Numbered from the stretch's first letter, positions 23,819-32,812 are shown. The stretch is DNA of 64,000 bases from an uncultured Pelagibacteraceae bacterium (GCA_902613855.1 CACMIX010000003.1:62001-126000), one strand, 5' to 3'. Program-made: numbers and translations. The notes: generated by a model from the letters alone, not told the origin.

Positions 23819-25169
23819 TTTAACAAATCCAGAAGTTGCCATTTTAATGATGGGAATTTTTCTTTTTGCAGTTCTTTTAGGTTTTCCAATTGCATTTACT
23901 TTAATGGCAATGGGAATTGGTTTTGGTTATTACGCTTATTACGATGCGACCATGATGGAGCATATTTTTGATAACCGAATATTCCAGCTCTTTGTTCAAA
24001 ATACTTATACAGTAATGGATAACAATGTCCTCACCGCAGTACCTTTATTTTTATTCATGGGTTACTTAGTTGAGAGAGCCGGGATAGTAGCAAAATTATT
24101 TTTTGCAATCAGACTAGCTGCACATAGATTACCTGCATCAATGGCAGTAGCTGCATTAATTACATGTACACTATTCTCAACAGCGACAGGAATTATTGGT
24201 GCAGTTGTAACTTTAATGGGATTATTAGCTTGGCCCGCAATGGTTAAAGCAGGGTATGATAAAAAATTTGCATCAGGGATTATTTGTTCAGGTGGGTGCT
24301 TAGGTATTTTAATTCCTCCAAGCATAATGTTAATTGTTTATTCAGTAATTGCACAATTATCCCCTTTAAGGCTTTTTGCAGCTGCTATTTTCCCAGGATT
24401 ATTATTGGCAAGTTTATATATTGGATATGCAGTTTTTAGAGCTTGGTTGAATCCATCTATAGCTCCAAGACCACCAGCAGAGGACATACCTCCGAGATCT
24501 GAAATTTTAAAAGAGGTATTAGTTTCGTTTGTTCCTCTTTTCGGTTTAATTATGTTAGTGCTTGGAACTATTTTAGCCGGTATAGCCACACCTGCAGAAG
24601 CTGCTGCAGCTGGAGCTTTTGGCGCACTGATTTTATCTTGGTTCTATAAAACTCTTAAATGGCAAAACTTTAAAGAGTCTGTATTTTTAACTGCAAAAAC
24701 AACCGCAATGATAATGTGGTTATTTATTGGTTCTTGGACTTTTTCATCTGTATTTTCTTATTTAGGTGGTCATGAAGTTTTTGAGCATTTTTTCACATCT
24801 ATAAATATTTCAACATGGCAATTTTTAGTAATTACTCAAATAATTATTTTTCTTTTAGGATGGCCATTAGAATGGACTGAAATTTTAATTATTTTTGTTC
24901 CTATATTTTTACCACTACTAGAAATTTTTGGAGTTAATCCATATTTCTTTGCAATGTTAATAGCTTTAAATTTGCAAACATCTTTTTTAACTCCCCCCAT
25001 GGCCATGTCCGCCTACTATCTAAAAGGAGTTCAAAAAACAAACGTAGAACTGATGGAAATATTCAGAGGAATAATGCCATTCTTAGGAATTGTTATTTTT
25101 GCAATGTTTTTAATGTATATGTTTCCAGCAATAGCTTTATGGTTACCAGAAACTTTATTTGCGCAATAA
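23808..25169 (+). CDS. TRAP transporter large membrane subunit (DctM family)
   Basis: A 453-residue DctM permease with about twelve helices. The paired sequence landmarks are T-A-T-G-I-I-G-A-V-V in the first half and A-T-P-A-E-A-A-A-A-G-A in the second, plus I-P-P-S-I-M-L-I-V-Y and the mirrored T-P-P-M-A-M-S-A-Y. It forms the ion-coupled translocation path. It is followed six bp later by an amidase gene on the same strand. Confidence 0.94.
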   Translation: MLFSLTNPEVAILMMGIFLFAVLLGFPIAFTLMAMGIGFGYYAYYDATMMEHIFDNRIFQLFVQNTYTVMDNNVLTAVPLFLFMGYLVERAGIVAKLFFAIRLAAHRLPASMAVAALITCTLFSTATGIIGAVVTLMGLLAWPAMVKAGYDKKFASGIICSGGCLGILIPPSIMLIVYSVIAQLSPLRLFAAAIFPGLLLASLYIGYAVFRAWLNPSIAPRPPAEDIPPRSEILKEVLVSFVPLFGLIMLVLGTILAGIATPAEAAAAGAFGALILSWFYKTLKWQNFKESVFLTAKTTAMIMWLFIGSWTFSSVFSYLGGHEVFEHFFTSINISTWQFLVITQIIIFLLGWPLEWTEILIIFVPIFLPLLEIFGVNPYFFAMLIALNLQTSFLTPPMAMSAYYLKGVQKTNVELMEIFRGIMPFLGIVIFAMFLMYMFPAIALWLPETLFAQ

Positions 25170-25175
25170 AATAAA

Positions 25176-26504
25176 ATGACAGACATCCTTTCGTTAAAAG
25201 TTGAAGAACTTGTTTCGAAAATAAAAGACTCTCAATTAACATCAGTTGAAATTTGCAAGAAATACATCGAGAGAATAAATGAATTTGAAAAAGACGTTAA
25301 GGCGTGGGTACATCTTAATAAAAAACTTTTATTAGAAAAAGCTGCTGAAGCAGATGAACATAGAAGATCTGGAAAACCAACAGGACCACTTCATGGAATA
25401 CCAGTAGCTGTAAAAGATATTATAGGCACTCTTGATATGCCGACTGAGTGTGGGACTGTAATTAGAAAAGGAAAATCTTATTCTCAGAATGCTGAAATAG
25501 TAGATCTATTACTTTCTGCAGGGGCAATAGTAATGGGCAAAACAGCAACATCAGAGTTAGCTTATCTTGGGCCATCTAAAACTACAAATCCTCATGATTA
25601 TACAAGAACACCAGGAGGATCATCTAGTGGATCTGCAGCTTCAGTAGCCTCTTTTATGGCTCCATTATCCATTGGTTCTCAAACTGGTGGATCTGTTATT
25701 AGACCCGCCTCATATTGTGGTGTAGTTGGATACAAACCTACTTATGGATTAATTTCCAGAAATGGTGTTCTTAAAACATCTGAAAAATTAGATCATATAG
25801 GTGTATTTGGAAGATCAGTTGAGGATGTAGCACTTCTTGCGAAAGTTTTAATTAAGAAAGATAACTACGATAGTGCAACGGTACACTATTCAACTGAAAA
25901 CATTTTGGATGAAGTAAAAAAAGGGCCTTTATTTGAACCAAAATTTATTTTTTATAAAACTGAACATTGGAAAATTATTGAAAAAAAATCGAGAGAGGCT
26001 TTTGAATATTTTATAAAATCGTTCAAAAATAATATTGAGGTGTTTGATACGCCTTCTTATTTCAAAGATATTCACAAGTATCATCAGATAATTCATGAGA
26101 CGGATTTAGCAAACAATTTTGCTCTTTATTACAAAAAGTATAAAAAAAAATTATCTAAATATATGCAAGATGCGATTGCAAAAGGTAATAAACATTCTGC
26201 AAAAGAATATGCTGAAGCAATTGATTTTATGAAAAGAAGTTATGAGTCATATCAGGAAGTTTTTGAGGATTATCATGGAGTGTTATCGCCATCAAGTCCA
26301 GGGGTTGCCCCCAAAGGATTAAAAAGTACTGGAACTGCTGAATTTAACAAAGTCTGGTCTTATTTGGGAACACCATGTATTTCTCTTCCTGTTCTTCAAG
26401 GAGAAGGCAATTTACCTTTAGGAGTTCAGTTAATAGGTGCAAGATTTGATGATCATAGATTTTTAGGTATTGCTAATTGGCTTGAAAAGGAATGTAATAA
26501 ATAA
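25176..26504 (+). CDS. Amidase signature family hydrolase
   Basis: A 442-residue amidase of the Ser-cisSer-Lys class. The catalytic lysine is in A-V-K-D-I (about residue 79), and the glycine/serine-rich signature follows: G-G-S-S-S-G-S-A-A-S-V-A, then Q-T-G-G-S-V-I-R-P-A-S. The substrate cannot be told; known relatives act on small amides or aryl amides, and GatA is one specialised member. It lacks GatB/GatC neighbours, so it is not assigned to transamidation. Its position behind a TRAP system suggests it processes the imported compound or a derivative, which is inference. Confidence 0.85.
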   Translation: MTDILSLKVEELVSKIKDSQLTSVEICKKYIERINEFEKDVKAWVHLNKKLLLEKAAEADEHRRSGKPTGPLHGIPVAVKDIIGTLDMPTECGTVIRKGKSYSQNAEIVDLLLSAGAIVMGKTATSELAYLGPSKTTNPHDYTRTPGGSSSGSAASVASFMAPLSIGSQTGGSVIRPASYCGVVGYKPTYGLISRNGVLKTSEKLDHIGVFGRSVEDVALLAKVLIKKDNYDSATVHYSTENILDEVKKGPLFEPKFIFYKTEHWKIIEKKSREAFEYFIKSFKNNIEVFDTPSYFKDIHKYHQIIHETDLANNFALYYKKYKKKLSKYMQDAIAKGNKHSAKEYAEAIDFMKRSYESYQEVFEDYHGVLSPSSPGVAPKGLKSTGTAEFNKVWSYLGTPCISLPVLQGEGNLPLGVQLIGARFDDHRFLGIANWLEKECNK

Positions 26505-26505
26505 A

Positions 26506-26682
26506 ATGAATAAATTTACAACATTTCTGGGAACATTGCTGGCAGCAGCATTTCTAATAGGTCTTGCAACTACATTAACAAGATCAACAATGATTGGTTT
26601 TTTTGACGTACTACCTGTTTATATCTTAATGGCCATAGCAATTTTTATGATGGTCTACGAAGCCTTTTTCGACAAGAAATAA
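26506..26682 (+). CDS. Small two-helix membrane protein of unknown function
   Basis: A 58-residue protein with two hydrophobic segments (about residues 5-24 and 33-52) joined by a short polar turn (R-S-T-M), ending in D-K-K. It starts one base after the amidase stop, indicating co-expression. An in-frame ATG at 26470 lies within the amidase gene and is not preferred. I do not recognise the family. It may be a small accessory membrane subunit, but nothing identifies its partner. Confidence 0.7.
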   Translation: MNKFTTFLGTLLAAAFLIGLATTLTRSTMIGFFDVLPVYILMAIAIFMMVYEAFFDKK

Positions 26683-26698
26683 TTTTTTAAGTATTAAA

Positions 26699-27604
26699 TT
26701 GTCTCAACAAAAAACAAATTTTTTAGCCTTTTCATTACTTTTTATTCAACCAATTTTTATGTCTTCCAATCTGATAGTTGCTAGAGGAGGTATTGAATTT
26801 GTTCCCCCGATTTCTTTAGCGTTTTGGAGATGGACGTTTGTTTTTATAATTCTTTTACCTTTTACATATTTATCACTTAAAAAAAATTATTCTATAATCA
26901 AAAAAGAATATAAAAAATTATTTTTCTTAGGCGCTATGGGATGTGGGGTATGTGGTGCTTTTCCATTTTTAGCCGGAGCAACAACAACCGTTACTAATAT
27001 GGCTATCATTTATACTTCATCACCAATTTTTATAATTATGATCTCAGCAATATTTTTTCAAGAAAAAATAAATTTTCTAAAAATAATTGGATTAATTTCT
27101 TGTTTAATTGGTGTTTTTGCAATTATCATAAAAGGTGATTTAAATTTGTTAATAAATTTAAAGTTTACAATTGGTGATCTGTGGATGCTTGCGGCAGCTG
27201 TAGGTTGGGCATTATATTCAATCTATCTCTTCTATTGGAAATCTGAATTATCAATTTTTCAAAGATTTACTTTAGTTTCTTTTTTTGGTGCACTTAGTTT
27301 ATTACCTTTTTATATGGCTGAAGAGTTTCTTGTAGCTAGAACTGTTTTTAATGAAGAATTTTATATGTGGGTATTATTTGCAGCTATATCCCCAGGAATA
27401 ATTGCTTTTACGTTATACACTCAAGCTCAAAAAAACCTAGGAGCATCTTTAACTGGTTTTACTCTTTACGTTTTTACAATTTATGGGGCAATTTACGGAT
27501 ATTTTTTATTTGATGAAAAACTTGAATCGTTTCATTATGTAGGTACAGCTCTGGTATTCTTGGGTGTTTATCTAGCTAAAAAAAATTATGAGACTAAAAC
27601 GTAG
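26699..27604 (+). CDS. EamA/DMT-superfamily transporter
   Basis: A 301-residue protein with ten hydrophobic helices and two EamA repeats, the layout of drug/metabolite exporters such as RhaT, YdcZ or RarD relatives. Internal marks are F-W-R-W near residue 43, the repeat end L-I-G-V-F-A-I-I close to 140, and Y-x-x-A-L-V-F-L-G-V-Y at the end. The substrate is unknown. The first codon is a TTG; no better start is nearby. It overlaps the next gene by 17 bp. Confidence 0.85.
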   Translation: MSQQKTNFLAFSLLFIQPIFMSSNLIVARGGIEFVPPISLAFWRWTFVFIILLPFTYLSLKKNYSIIKKEYKKLFFLGAMGCGVCGAFPFLAGATTTVTNMAIIYTSSPIFIIMISAIFFQEKINFLKIIGLISCLIGVFAIIIKGDLNLLINLKFTIGDLWMLAAAVGWALYSIYLFYWKSELSIFQRFTLVSFFGALSLLPFYMAEEFLVARTVFNEEFYMWVLFAAISPGIIAFTLYTQAQKNLGASLTGFTLYVFTIYGAIYGYFLFDEKLESFHYVGTALVFLGVYLAKKNYETKT

Positions 27605-28406
27605 GAATTTTTTCTTGGAAATTATAATTGGGATTATAACTATTTATCTTTCAATATTAATTTTGCTTTTCATATTTCAGCGAAATCTCATGTATCATCC
27701 AGAAGAAAATAACTATTTTGGGGATAAGCTAGAAGTAGAAATAGAAAAGGTTAATATTATAACAAGTGATAACATTAATCTTGTGGGCTGGTTTCATAAC
27801 AAGAGTTTGGATAATTATAAAACTATACTTTACTTTCATGGAAATGCAGGAAAACTAGAAAATAGAATATATAAGTTAAATCATTTTAAAGATTTAGATG
27901 TAAATTTTTTAATCATAGCTTGGAGGGGTTTTAGTGGCAATGAGGGAAAACCTACAGAAAATAACCTTTATATTGATGGAAATAGTGCAATTGATTGGCT
28001 TAAAAAAAAGGGTGTAGTTGAAAAAGATATAATTATTTATGGTGAATCGCTTGGTACTGGGATAGCAACAGAGATAGCTCAAAATAAAAATTTCGCTGGA
28101 TTAATTTTGGAGACACCTTTTACTTCTATGGTGGAAGCTGCAAAAAATTTTTATCCCTACATACCTGTAGGACTTCTTTTAAAAGATAAATACAAAAACA
28201 AAGAAAAAATTAAAAATATTAAAATTCCTGTTTTGGTCATGCACGGTGAAGCCGATCAAATAGTTCCTTTCTGGATGGGAAAAAAAATATTTGATTTAGC
28301 AAATAATCCAAAATATTCATATTTTACAGAATATGATGACCACATGATGGAGTATGACTCTAAGCTAGTTTCTGAGCTAAATAACTTTTTAAAAGGATTA
28401 AATTAA
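27588..28406 (+). CDS. Membrane-anchored alpha/beta hydrolase (ABHD13/BEM46-like)
   Basis: A 272-residue serine hydrolase with one N-terminal membrane helix (about 9-31). The oxyanion motif is Y-F-H-G-N-A-G, the nucleophile elbow Y-G-E-S-L-G-T-G, the acid G-E-A-D-Q-I-V-P and the histidine D-D-H-M. This set is diagnostic of the BEM46/ABHD13 branch. Natural substrates of bacterial members are not known. The gene begins inside the transporter gene, so it is co-transcribed with it. Confidence 0.85.
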   Translation: MRLKRRNFFLEIIIGIITIYLSILILLFIFQRNLMYHPEENNYFGDKLEVEIEKVNIITSDNINLVGWFHNKSLDNYKTILYFHGNAGKLENRIYKLNHFKDLDVNFLIIAWRGFSGNEGKPTENNLYIDGNSAIDWLKKKGVVEKDIIIYGESLGTGIATEIAQNKNFAGLILETPFTSMVEAAKNFYPYIPVGLLLKDKYKNKEKIKNIKIPVLVMHGEADQIVPFWMGKKIFDLANNPKYSYFTEYDDHMMEYDSKLVSELNNFLKGLN

Positions 28407-28455
28407 GCCACATTCTAAACAAATATAATTCAAACTTTTTTTTTAATAATTAAGG

Positions 28456-29019
28456 ATGAAAAAATTATATTTATTTATTTTTATATTATTTACATTCAAA
28501 ACCATTAGTTCTGCTAATGAAAATTTATCTTCAGTTGATAATTTATTTCATATTGATCAAATGAATTCTCACAATGAAAGCTTTGCTTTATATTTTAAAA
28601 CACGTGAAAAGGCTATTTTGGCGAAGGGAGAAGATAGTAATTATATAAATGATTATCCTAAAGATCTTTATATTTATAATTATAAAACTAAAAGTTCTTT
28701 ACCTTTGATATCCCACGAATGGTTTCCAACAAAAGCTAAATATTTTTTACAAGAATATGATTTTCCAGTCTTCCCAGATGATTTCGCGTATTATTTATTA
28801 AAAGATAACAAAACACTTGTAATGATTAGTGCTGTTAAAAGCTTAAGAGCAAACTTTAAATTTGATATTATAGAAAAGAAATTAGAAATTTATCCAGTTA
28901 ATGGAAAATTTGATTTTATTATTTCTTCAATTGCAAAAGGCTGTGATCATTATGATTTTAAGGATAATTATAAATGTAGTTTTTACAAACCTTTAATCTC
29001 AAGTACCTTAATTAATTAA
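28456..29019 (+). CDS. Secreted protein of unknown function
   Basis: A 187-residue protein with a clear signal peptide (MKKLYLFIFILFTFKTISSA, cut before N-E-N). Two cysteines near the C-terminus (in K-G-C-D-H and Y-K-C-S-F) could form a disulphide in the periplasm. No lipobox, repeat or catalytic motif is recognised. It ends 8 bp within the 3' end of convergent ftsY, the stops lying in an alternating TTAA stretch. Function unknown. Confidence 0.7.
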   Translation: MKKLYLFIFILFTFKTISSANENLSSVDNLFHIDQMNSHNESFALYFKTREKAILAKGEDSNYINDYPKDLYIYNYKTKSSLPLISHEWFPTKAKYFLQEYDFPVFPDDFAYYLLKDNKTLVMISAVKSLRANFKFDIIEKKLEIYPVNGKFDFIISSIAKGCDHYDFKDNYKCSFYKPLISSTLIN

Positions 29020-29929
29020 TTTGTGTAAAAGCTTCTGCAAATTTTTCTGCCTCAAAAATCTGTAAATCATCTTCTTTTTCCCCTAATCCAAGAGCAATAA
29101 TTGGTAGCTTATATTTTTTAGCAACTGCTAGAAGAATGCCACCTTTCGCAGTTCCATCTAATTTTGTCATTATTAACCCTGTAATAGGAATAATTTTATT
29201 AAATTCTTCAACTTGATTAATCACATTTTGTCCAGAGGTAGCGTCTAAAACTAAAATTACATCGTGAGGAGCTTCAGAATCTATTTTTTTTGTTACGTTT
29301 GCAATTTTTTTGTATTCCTCCATTAAATTTTTTTTGTTTTGTAATCTTCCAGCAGTGTCTATTAAAACTTGATCGAATTGATTATTTACCGCTTCTTCTA
29401 TTGCTTTATATGCCACTGAAGCTGGATCAGCTCCTTGTGATGATTTAGTAATTGAAACATCTACTTTTTTTGACCAGTTTTCTAATTGTTCAATTGCTGC
29501 TGCTCTAAATGTATCTGATGCAGCAAGCATTACTTTGTTTCCATTAGCTTTAAATATTTTGCTAATTTTTCCTATGGTGGTTGTTTTACCAACTCCATTA
29601 ACACCAGAAATGAGTATTGCGTTAAGTTTTTGTTTTTTTTTAAAAAATTCAAAATTTTCTAAAGGTTTCATTAATTCAATTATATAATTTTTTAAAATAG
29701 TATTTATTTCATCTGCTGTATCTTTGTTTGGATCAATTTTAGTTTGAGAAACAATTTCTCTAATTTCTGATGCAGCAGCAATCCCAACATCTGATTGAAT
29801 CAAATAATCTTCAATCTTATCTAATGTTTTGTCATCTATTTCTTTTTTAATGACAATATTTTTTAACCCTGAACTAAATGCTGACGCACTTTTCTTAAAA
29901 CCAGATTTAAATTTATCAAAAATTCCCAT
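29012..29929 (-). CDS. ftsY: Signal recognition particle receptor FtsY
   Basis: A 305-residue SRP GTPase. The N domain starts near residue 20 and the G domain carries the P-loop G-V-N-G-V-G-K-T (109-116), D-T-F-R-A-A-A, D-T-A-G-R, and T-K-L-D-G-T-A-K-G-G. The acidic A domain of many FtsY proteins is absent; only a short amphipathic N-terminus (MGIFDKFKSGFKKSASAF) remains, which can bind the membrane. It docks Ffh-ribosome complexes at SecYEG. It abuts dapF (shared base) and faces ffh across dapF. Confidence 0.96.
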   Translation of the reverse strand: MGIFDKFKSGFKKSASAFSSGLKNIVIKKEIDDKTLDKIEDYLIQSDVGIAAASEIREIVSQTKIDPNKDTADEINTILKNYIIELMKPLENFEFFKKKQKLNAILISGVNGVGKTTTIGKISKIFKANGNKVMLAASDTFRAAAIEQLENWSKKVDVSITKSSQGADPASVAYKAIEEAVNNQFDQVLIDTAGRLQNKKNLMEEYKKIANVTKKIDSEAPHDVILVLDATSGQNVINQVEEFNKIIPITGLIMTKLDGTAKGGILLAVAKKYKLPIIALGLGEKEDDLQIFEAEKFAEAFTQIN

Positions 29930-30753
29930 TAAATTTTTATATTAATTTCTTTAATATCAGAAACGGGTCCTTTCATGTGAATACTGTTATTTTTATCAAT
30001 TAATATTGACAACTTACCAGTTGAAAACTCTATATCCACCTTGTTACCTGAAAGTCCATTTCTTATTGCAGCAAAAGCAGTAGCGCAAGCCGCTGTACCA
30101 CAAGCTTTAGTAAGACCTGCTCCTCTTTCCCACACTTTAACTTTAATTAATTCCTTGTTAACAACTGTTGCTAAAGTGACATTACATTTTTCTGGAAATA
30201 ACGGATGGTGTTCAATTTGTGGTCCAATTTTTTTTATTTCAAAATTTTCATTATTATCAACAAAAAAAATGACATGCGGGTTTCCAACATTTACTGCTGT
30301 ACCACCGGTATGATTGTTATTATTTAGATCAGTTATTTTTATATTAAGGTTATTGGTATCCAATTCTTCAGAAAGTGGAATTTCATTCCACTCTGTTCTA
30401 CCTTTCCCAATCTCTGTAGAGACTAGTTTTTCTCCCAATATCTCAGATTTTAAATCACCAGATTGTGTAGTTAAAGTAACTAATGATTTATTGTTTTCTT
30501 TAGATAACAAGTCTGCAACGCATCTTGTTCCATTTCCACATGCTCCAGAAGTTCCACCATCAGAATTGTAAAATTCTAGAGATGCATCAGAACTATCGTT
30601 TTTAGTTATTAATATTAATTGATCACAACCTATAAATTCTCTATCGCAAATTTTAATAATTTGCTCTTTGCTCAAATTAGTAATTTTTTGCCTATTATCT
30701 ATAATGACAAAATCATTACCTAAACCATCCATTTTAAACGCTTTGATATCCAT
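29929..30753 (-). CDS. dapF: Diaminopimelate epimerase
   Basis: A 274-residue cofactor-free epimerase converting LL- to meso-diaminopimelate for lysine and peptidoglycan. The two catalytic cysteines are visible in the mirrored halves: C72 in G-A-C-G-N-G-T-R and C218 in K-A-C-G-T-A-A-C. The first residues K-x-D-G-L-G-N-D-F-V are typical. Its stop overlaps ftsY by one base, so both share a transcript. It is divergent from ffh across a 158 bp gap that holds a good -10 box on this strand. Confidence 0.96.
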   Translation of the reverse strand: MDIKAFKMDGLGNDFVIIDNRQKITNLSKEQIIKICDREFIGCDQLILITKNDSSDASLEFYNSDGGTSGACGNGTRCVADLLSKENNKSLVTLTTQSGDLKSEILGEKLVSTEIGKGRTEWNEIPLSEELDTNNLNIKITDLNNNNHTGGTAVNVGNPHVIFFVDNNENFEIKKIGPQIEHHPLFPEKCNVTLATVVNKELIKVKVWERGAGLTKACGTAACATAFAAIRNGLSGNKVDIEFSTGKLSILIDKNNSIHMKGPVSDIKEINIKI

Positions 30754-30792
30754 ATATAGATATTTAACTTATTTATTGACTTTTTGAACCTC

Positions 30793-30799
30793 TATTATA
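30793..30799. promoter_or_regulatory. Shared symmetric -10 element for divergent dapF and ffh
   Basis: The bases CTATTATAG contain TATTAT on the plus strand (30793-30798) and a perfect TATAAT on the minus strand (30794-30799). The minus box lies about 40 bp from the dapF start. Good -35 elements are absent at standard spacing on both strands, so the assignment is tentative. Confidence 0.3.
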
Positions 30800-30813
30800 G
30801 GTTGTTGCCGTTT

Positions 30814-30894
30814 CCGCAAAAACATTAACTTTGCGGTGTCTTTGGAAACAAAGAGATCGACACTAGTCAGCGAGGCTTCGCCCACTAGTGCGAT
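30814..30894 (+). ncRNA. Three-hairpin structured leader (or small RNA) upstream of ffh
   Basis: Three consecutive hairpins fill the gap. H1: CCGCAAA (30814-30820) with TTTGCGG (30830-30836), 9-base loop. H2: CTTTG-GAAA-CAAAG (30840-30853), a GNRA tetraloop. H3: ATCG, bulged A, CACTAGT (30856-30867), an internal loop, and GCGA-GGCT-TCGC, closing with ACTAGTG-CGAT (30884-30894). The tract is far richer in G+C than its surroundings, as RNA genes are in AT-rich genomes. It ends 17 bases before the ffh ATG. The GAAA tetraloop favours the plus strand. It does not contain the conserved SRP-RNA loop and matches no family I know. Confidence 0.55.
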
Positions 30895-30911
30895 TACTGC
30901 TGTGTGAAAAT

Positions 30912-32270
30912 ATGTTTGAAAATTTAACAAATAAATTTGAAGAAATCTTTTCTTCTTTAAAAAAATCACCTTCACTTGATGAAGCTCAAGTTGATGAAGG
31001 TTTAAGAGGAATTAGGCAAGCTCTTCTAGAAGCTGATGTATCTTTAGAGGTTGCTAAAGATTTCATTGAAAAAATTAAGCCAAAAGCTTTAGGCCAAGAG
31101 ATTATCAGATCAACTTCACCAGGGGATATGGTTGTCAAAATTGTCTACGACGAACTTGTAAGTTTGTTGGGAGAGGCTAATAGCGATATAAATCTTAATG
31201 CGGTACCACCTGTTCCAATGATGTTGGTGGGACTTCAGGGTTCGGGTAAAACGACAACAACAGCAAAACTTGCCAAGTATTTAGAGAATAATAAAAAGAA
31301 AAAAGTTATGATGGTGAGTTTAGATATTTATAGACCAGCGGCTCAAGAGCAACTTAGATCTTTAGGGGAACAGAATAATATTTTAACCTTACCAATCGTT
31401 GAAGGGCAGCAACCAGCAGATATTTGTAGAAGAGCAATTGGTGCAGCTAATTTAAATGGTGCTGAAATAATTCTTTTTGATACTGCTGGAAGAACTCAAA
31501 TTGACTTACAGATGATGAGTGAGATTAAACAAATTGAAGGTGTAATTAATCCAACAGAAACATTCCTAGTAGCAGACTCTTTAACAGGTCAAGTTGCAGC
31601 TTCAGTTGCAAAGGAATTTAAAAATACTGTTAATTTATCAGGAATTATTTTAACTAGAGCTGATGGTGATGCAAGAGGTGGTGCTGCGGTCAGTATGAAA
31701 TATGTTTCAAATGTCCCTATTAAATTTTTAGGGATTGGGGAAAAAATTGACAATCTTGAAGTATTTCACCCCGATAGAATAGCTAACAGAATTCTTGGAA
31801 TGGGAGACATAGTTTCTCTTGTTGAAAAAGCTGCTCAAGATCTTGGTGAAGAAAATATAAAAAAAGCGGAAGAAAATTTAAAAAAAGGTCAGTTTTCAAT
31901 GCAAGATTATTTGGCTCAACTAAGACAAATGAAAAAAATGGGAGGCATCGAAGGAATAATGTCATTTATGCCAGGAGTTTCAAAAATTAAATCTCAAATG
32001 GACTCAGCTGGAATTGATGAAAGTATTATTACTACAAATGAAGCTATTATTTTGTCTATGACAAAAAAAGAGAGAGAGAACCCAAAAATAATTGATGGTT
32101 CTAGAAAAAAAAGAATTGCTAATGGCTCTGGTACCAATCCAGCCACTATCAATAAATTGTTAAAACAATTTAAAATGATGTCGGAAATGATGAAAAAGAT
32201 GTCTAAAGGAAATATGAAGGGTATGTCTGATAAAGGAATACCACCAGAGCTATTTAACCAATTAAAATAA
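30912..32270 (+). CDS. ffh: Signal recognition particle protein Ffh
   Basis: SRP54 homologue of 452 residues (ATG 30912; an in-frame ATG eight codons upstream overlaps hairpin H3 and is not preferred). The NG domain has [11 protein letters not shown]-x-Y-R-P-A-A, D-T-A-G-R and [10 protein letters not shown]. The methionine-rich M domain, which binds signal peptides and SRP RNA, covers about 300-452 and ends with several M-K-K/M-x-x-M runs. It starts the cluster ffh-rpsP-trmD-rplS. No obvious Shine-Dalgarno is seen. Confidence 0.97.
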   Translation: MFENLTNKFEEIFSSLKKSPSLDEAQVDEGLRGIRQALLEADVSLEVAKDFIEKIKPKALGQEIIRSTSPGDMVVKIVYDELVSLLGEANSDINLNAVPPVPMMLVGLQGSGKTTTTAKLAKYLENNKKKKVMMVSLDIYRPAAQEQLRSLGEQNNILTLPIVEGQQPADICRRAIGAANLNGAEIILFDTAGRTQIDLQMMSEIKQIEGVINPTETFLVADSLTGQVAASVAKEFKNTVNLSGIILTRADGDARGGAAVSMKYVSNVPIKFLGIGEKIDNLEVFHPDRIANRILGMGDIVSLVEKAAQDLGEENIKKAEENLKKGQFSMQDYLAQLRQMKKMGGIEGIMSFMPGVSKIKSQMDSAGIDESIITTNEAIILSMTKKERENPKIIDGSRKKRIANGSGTNPATINKLLKQFKMMSEMMKKMSKGNMKGMSDKGIPPELFNQLK

Positions 32271-32284
32271 CAAAAGGAGAAGAT

Positions 32285-32812
32285 ATGTTAAAACTAAGAT
32301 TATCAAGAGGAGGAACAAAAAAACGTCCAGTATATAAAGTCGTTGTAGCTGATAGCCGTTTTGCAAGAGATGGAAGATTTATTGAGAAGGTTGGATTTTT
32401 TAATCCTCTTTTACCCAAAGATAAAAAAGAAAGAGTAGGTCTTGAGGCTGAAAGAATTAAATATTGGCTTGGTCAAGGAGCTAAACCAACAACTAGAGTT
32501 GCAAGGATATTGGGAGAAAATGAATTAATGCCAATGCCTATAAATGGTAATAACCCTAATAAAGCTATTCCAAAAAAAGAAAGAAATAAAAAAGAGGAAG
32601 ATAAAACTGAAGCTACTAAAGCAGACGCAGCACCAGCAGCAGAAGCTACTAAAGCAGACGCAGCACCAGCAGCAGAAGCTCCAAAGGAAGAAGCTACTAA
32701 AGCAGACGCAGCACCAGCAGCAGAAGCTACTAAAGCAGACGTAGCACCAGCAGCAGAAGCTCCAAAGGAAGAAGCTCCAAAGGAAGAAGCTCCAAAGGAA
32801 GAAAAAAAATAG
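32285..32812 (+). CDS. rpsP: 30S ribosomal protein S16 with long repeat tail
   Basis: Residues 1 to about 90 are a normal S16 ([35 protein letters not shown]). S16 is usually 80-90 residues long, but this one continues to 175 with an unstructured tail of repeated 11-residue units [11 protein letters not shown] and 5-residue units E-A-P-K-E. The ribosome binding site is AAAGGAGAAG, six bases from the ATG. It lies 14 bp after ffh and 14 bp before trmD; rimM, normally between them, is missing. Confidence 0.96.
   Translation: MLKLRLSRGGTKKRPVYKVVVADSRFARDGRFIEKVGFFNPLLPKDKKERVGLEAERIKYWLGQGAKPTTRVARILGENELMPMPINGNNPNKAIPKKERNKKEEDKTEATKADAAPAAEATKADAAPAAEAPKEEATKADAAPAAEATKADVAPAAEAPKEEAPKEEAPKEEKK
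32609..32800 (+). repeat. In-frame tandem repeats encoding the S16 tail
   Basis: A 33-base unit (GAAGCTACTAAAGCAGACGC and 13 more bases) occurs at 32609, 32642, 32690 and 32723. The first three copies are identical; the fourth has one C-to-T change (GACGTA for GACGCA). A 15-base unit GAAGCTCCAAAGGAA occurs at 32675 and three times in a row from 32756. All units keep the frame. The near-perfect identity of the copies points to recent expansion by replication slippage or recombination. Confidence 0.97.

Noticed and set aside
25176..26504. Amidase as GatA of the Asp/Glu-tRNA amidotransferase
   Set aside because: There are no gatB or gatC genes beside it and it is linked to a TRAP operon; the amidase signature alone does not show that function.
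30814..30894. Identification of the hairpin region before ffh as SRP RNA (4.5S, ffs) because of its location
   Set aside because: SRP RNA is one long hairpin with the invariant loop region around GGAAG and AGCAGCC. None of this is present on either strand; the region has three separate short hairpins.
32544..32744. Out-of-frame reading of the S16 tail giving a Q/K-rich peptide
   Set aside because: It is a frame shadow of the tandem repeats and has no start signal; the S16 frame continues without a break.
32609..32800. Tandem repeats considered as a CRISPR array
   Set aside because: The units are contiguous without unique spacers, are in frame in rpsP, and no cas genes are near.
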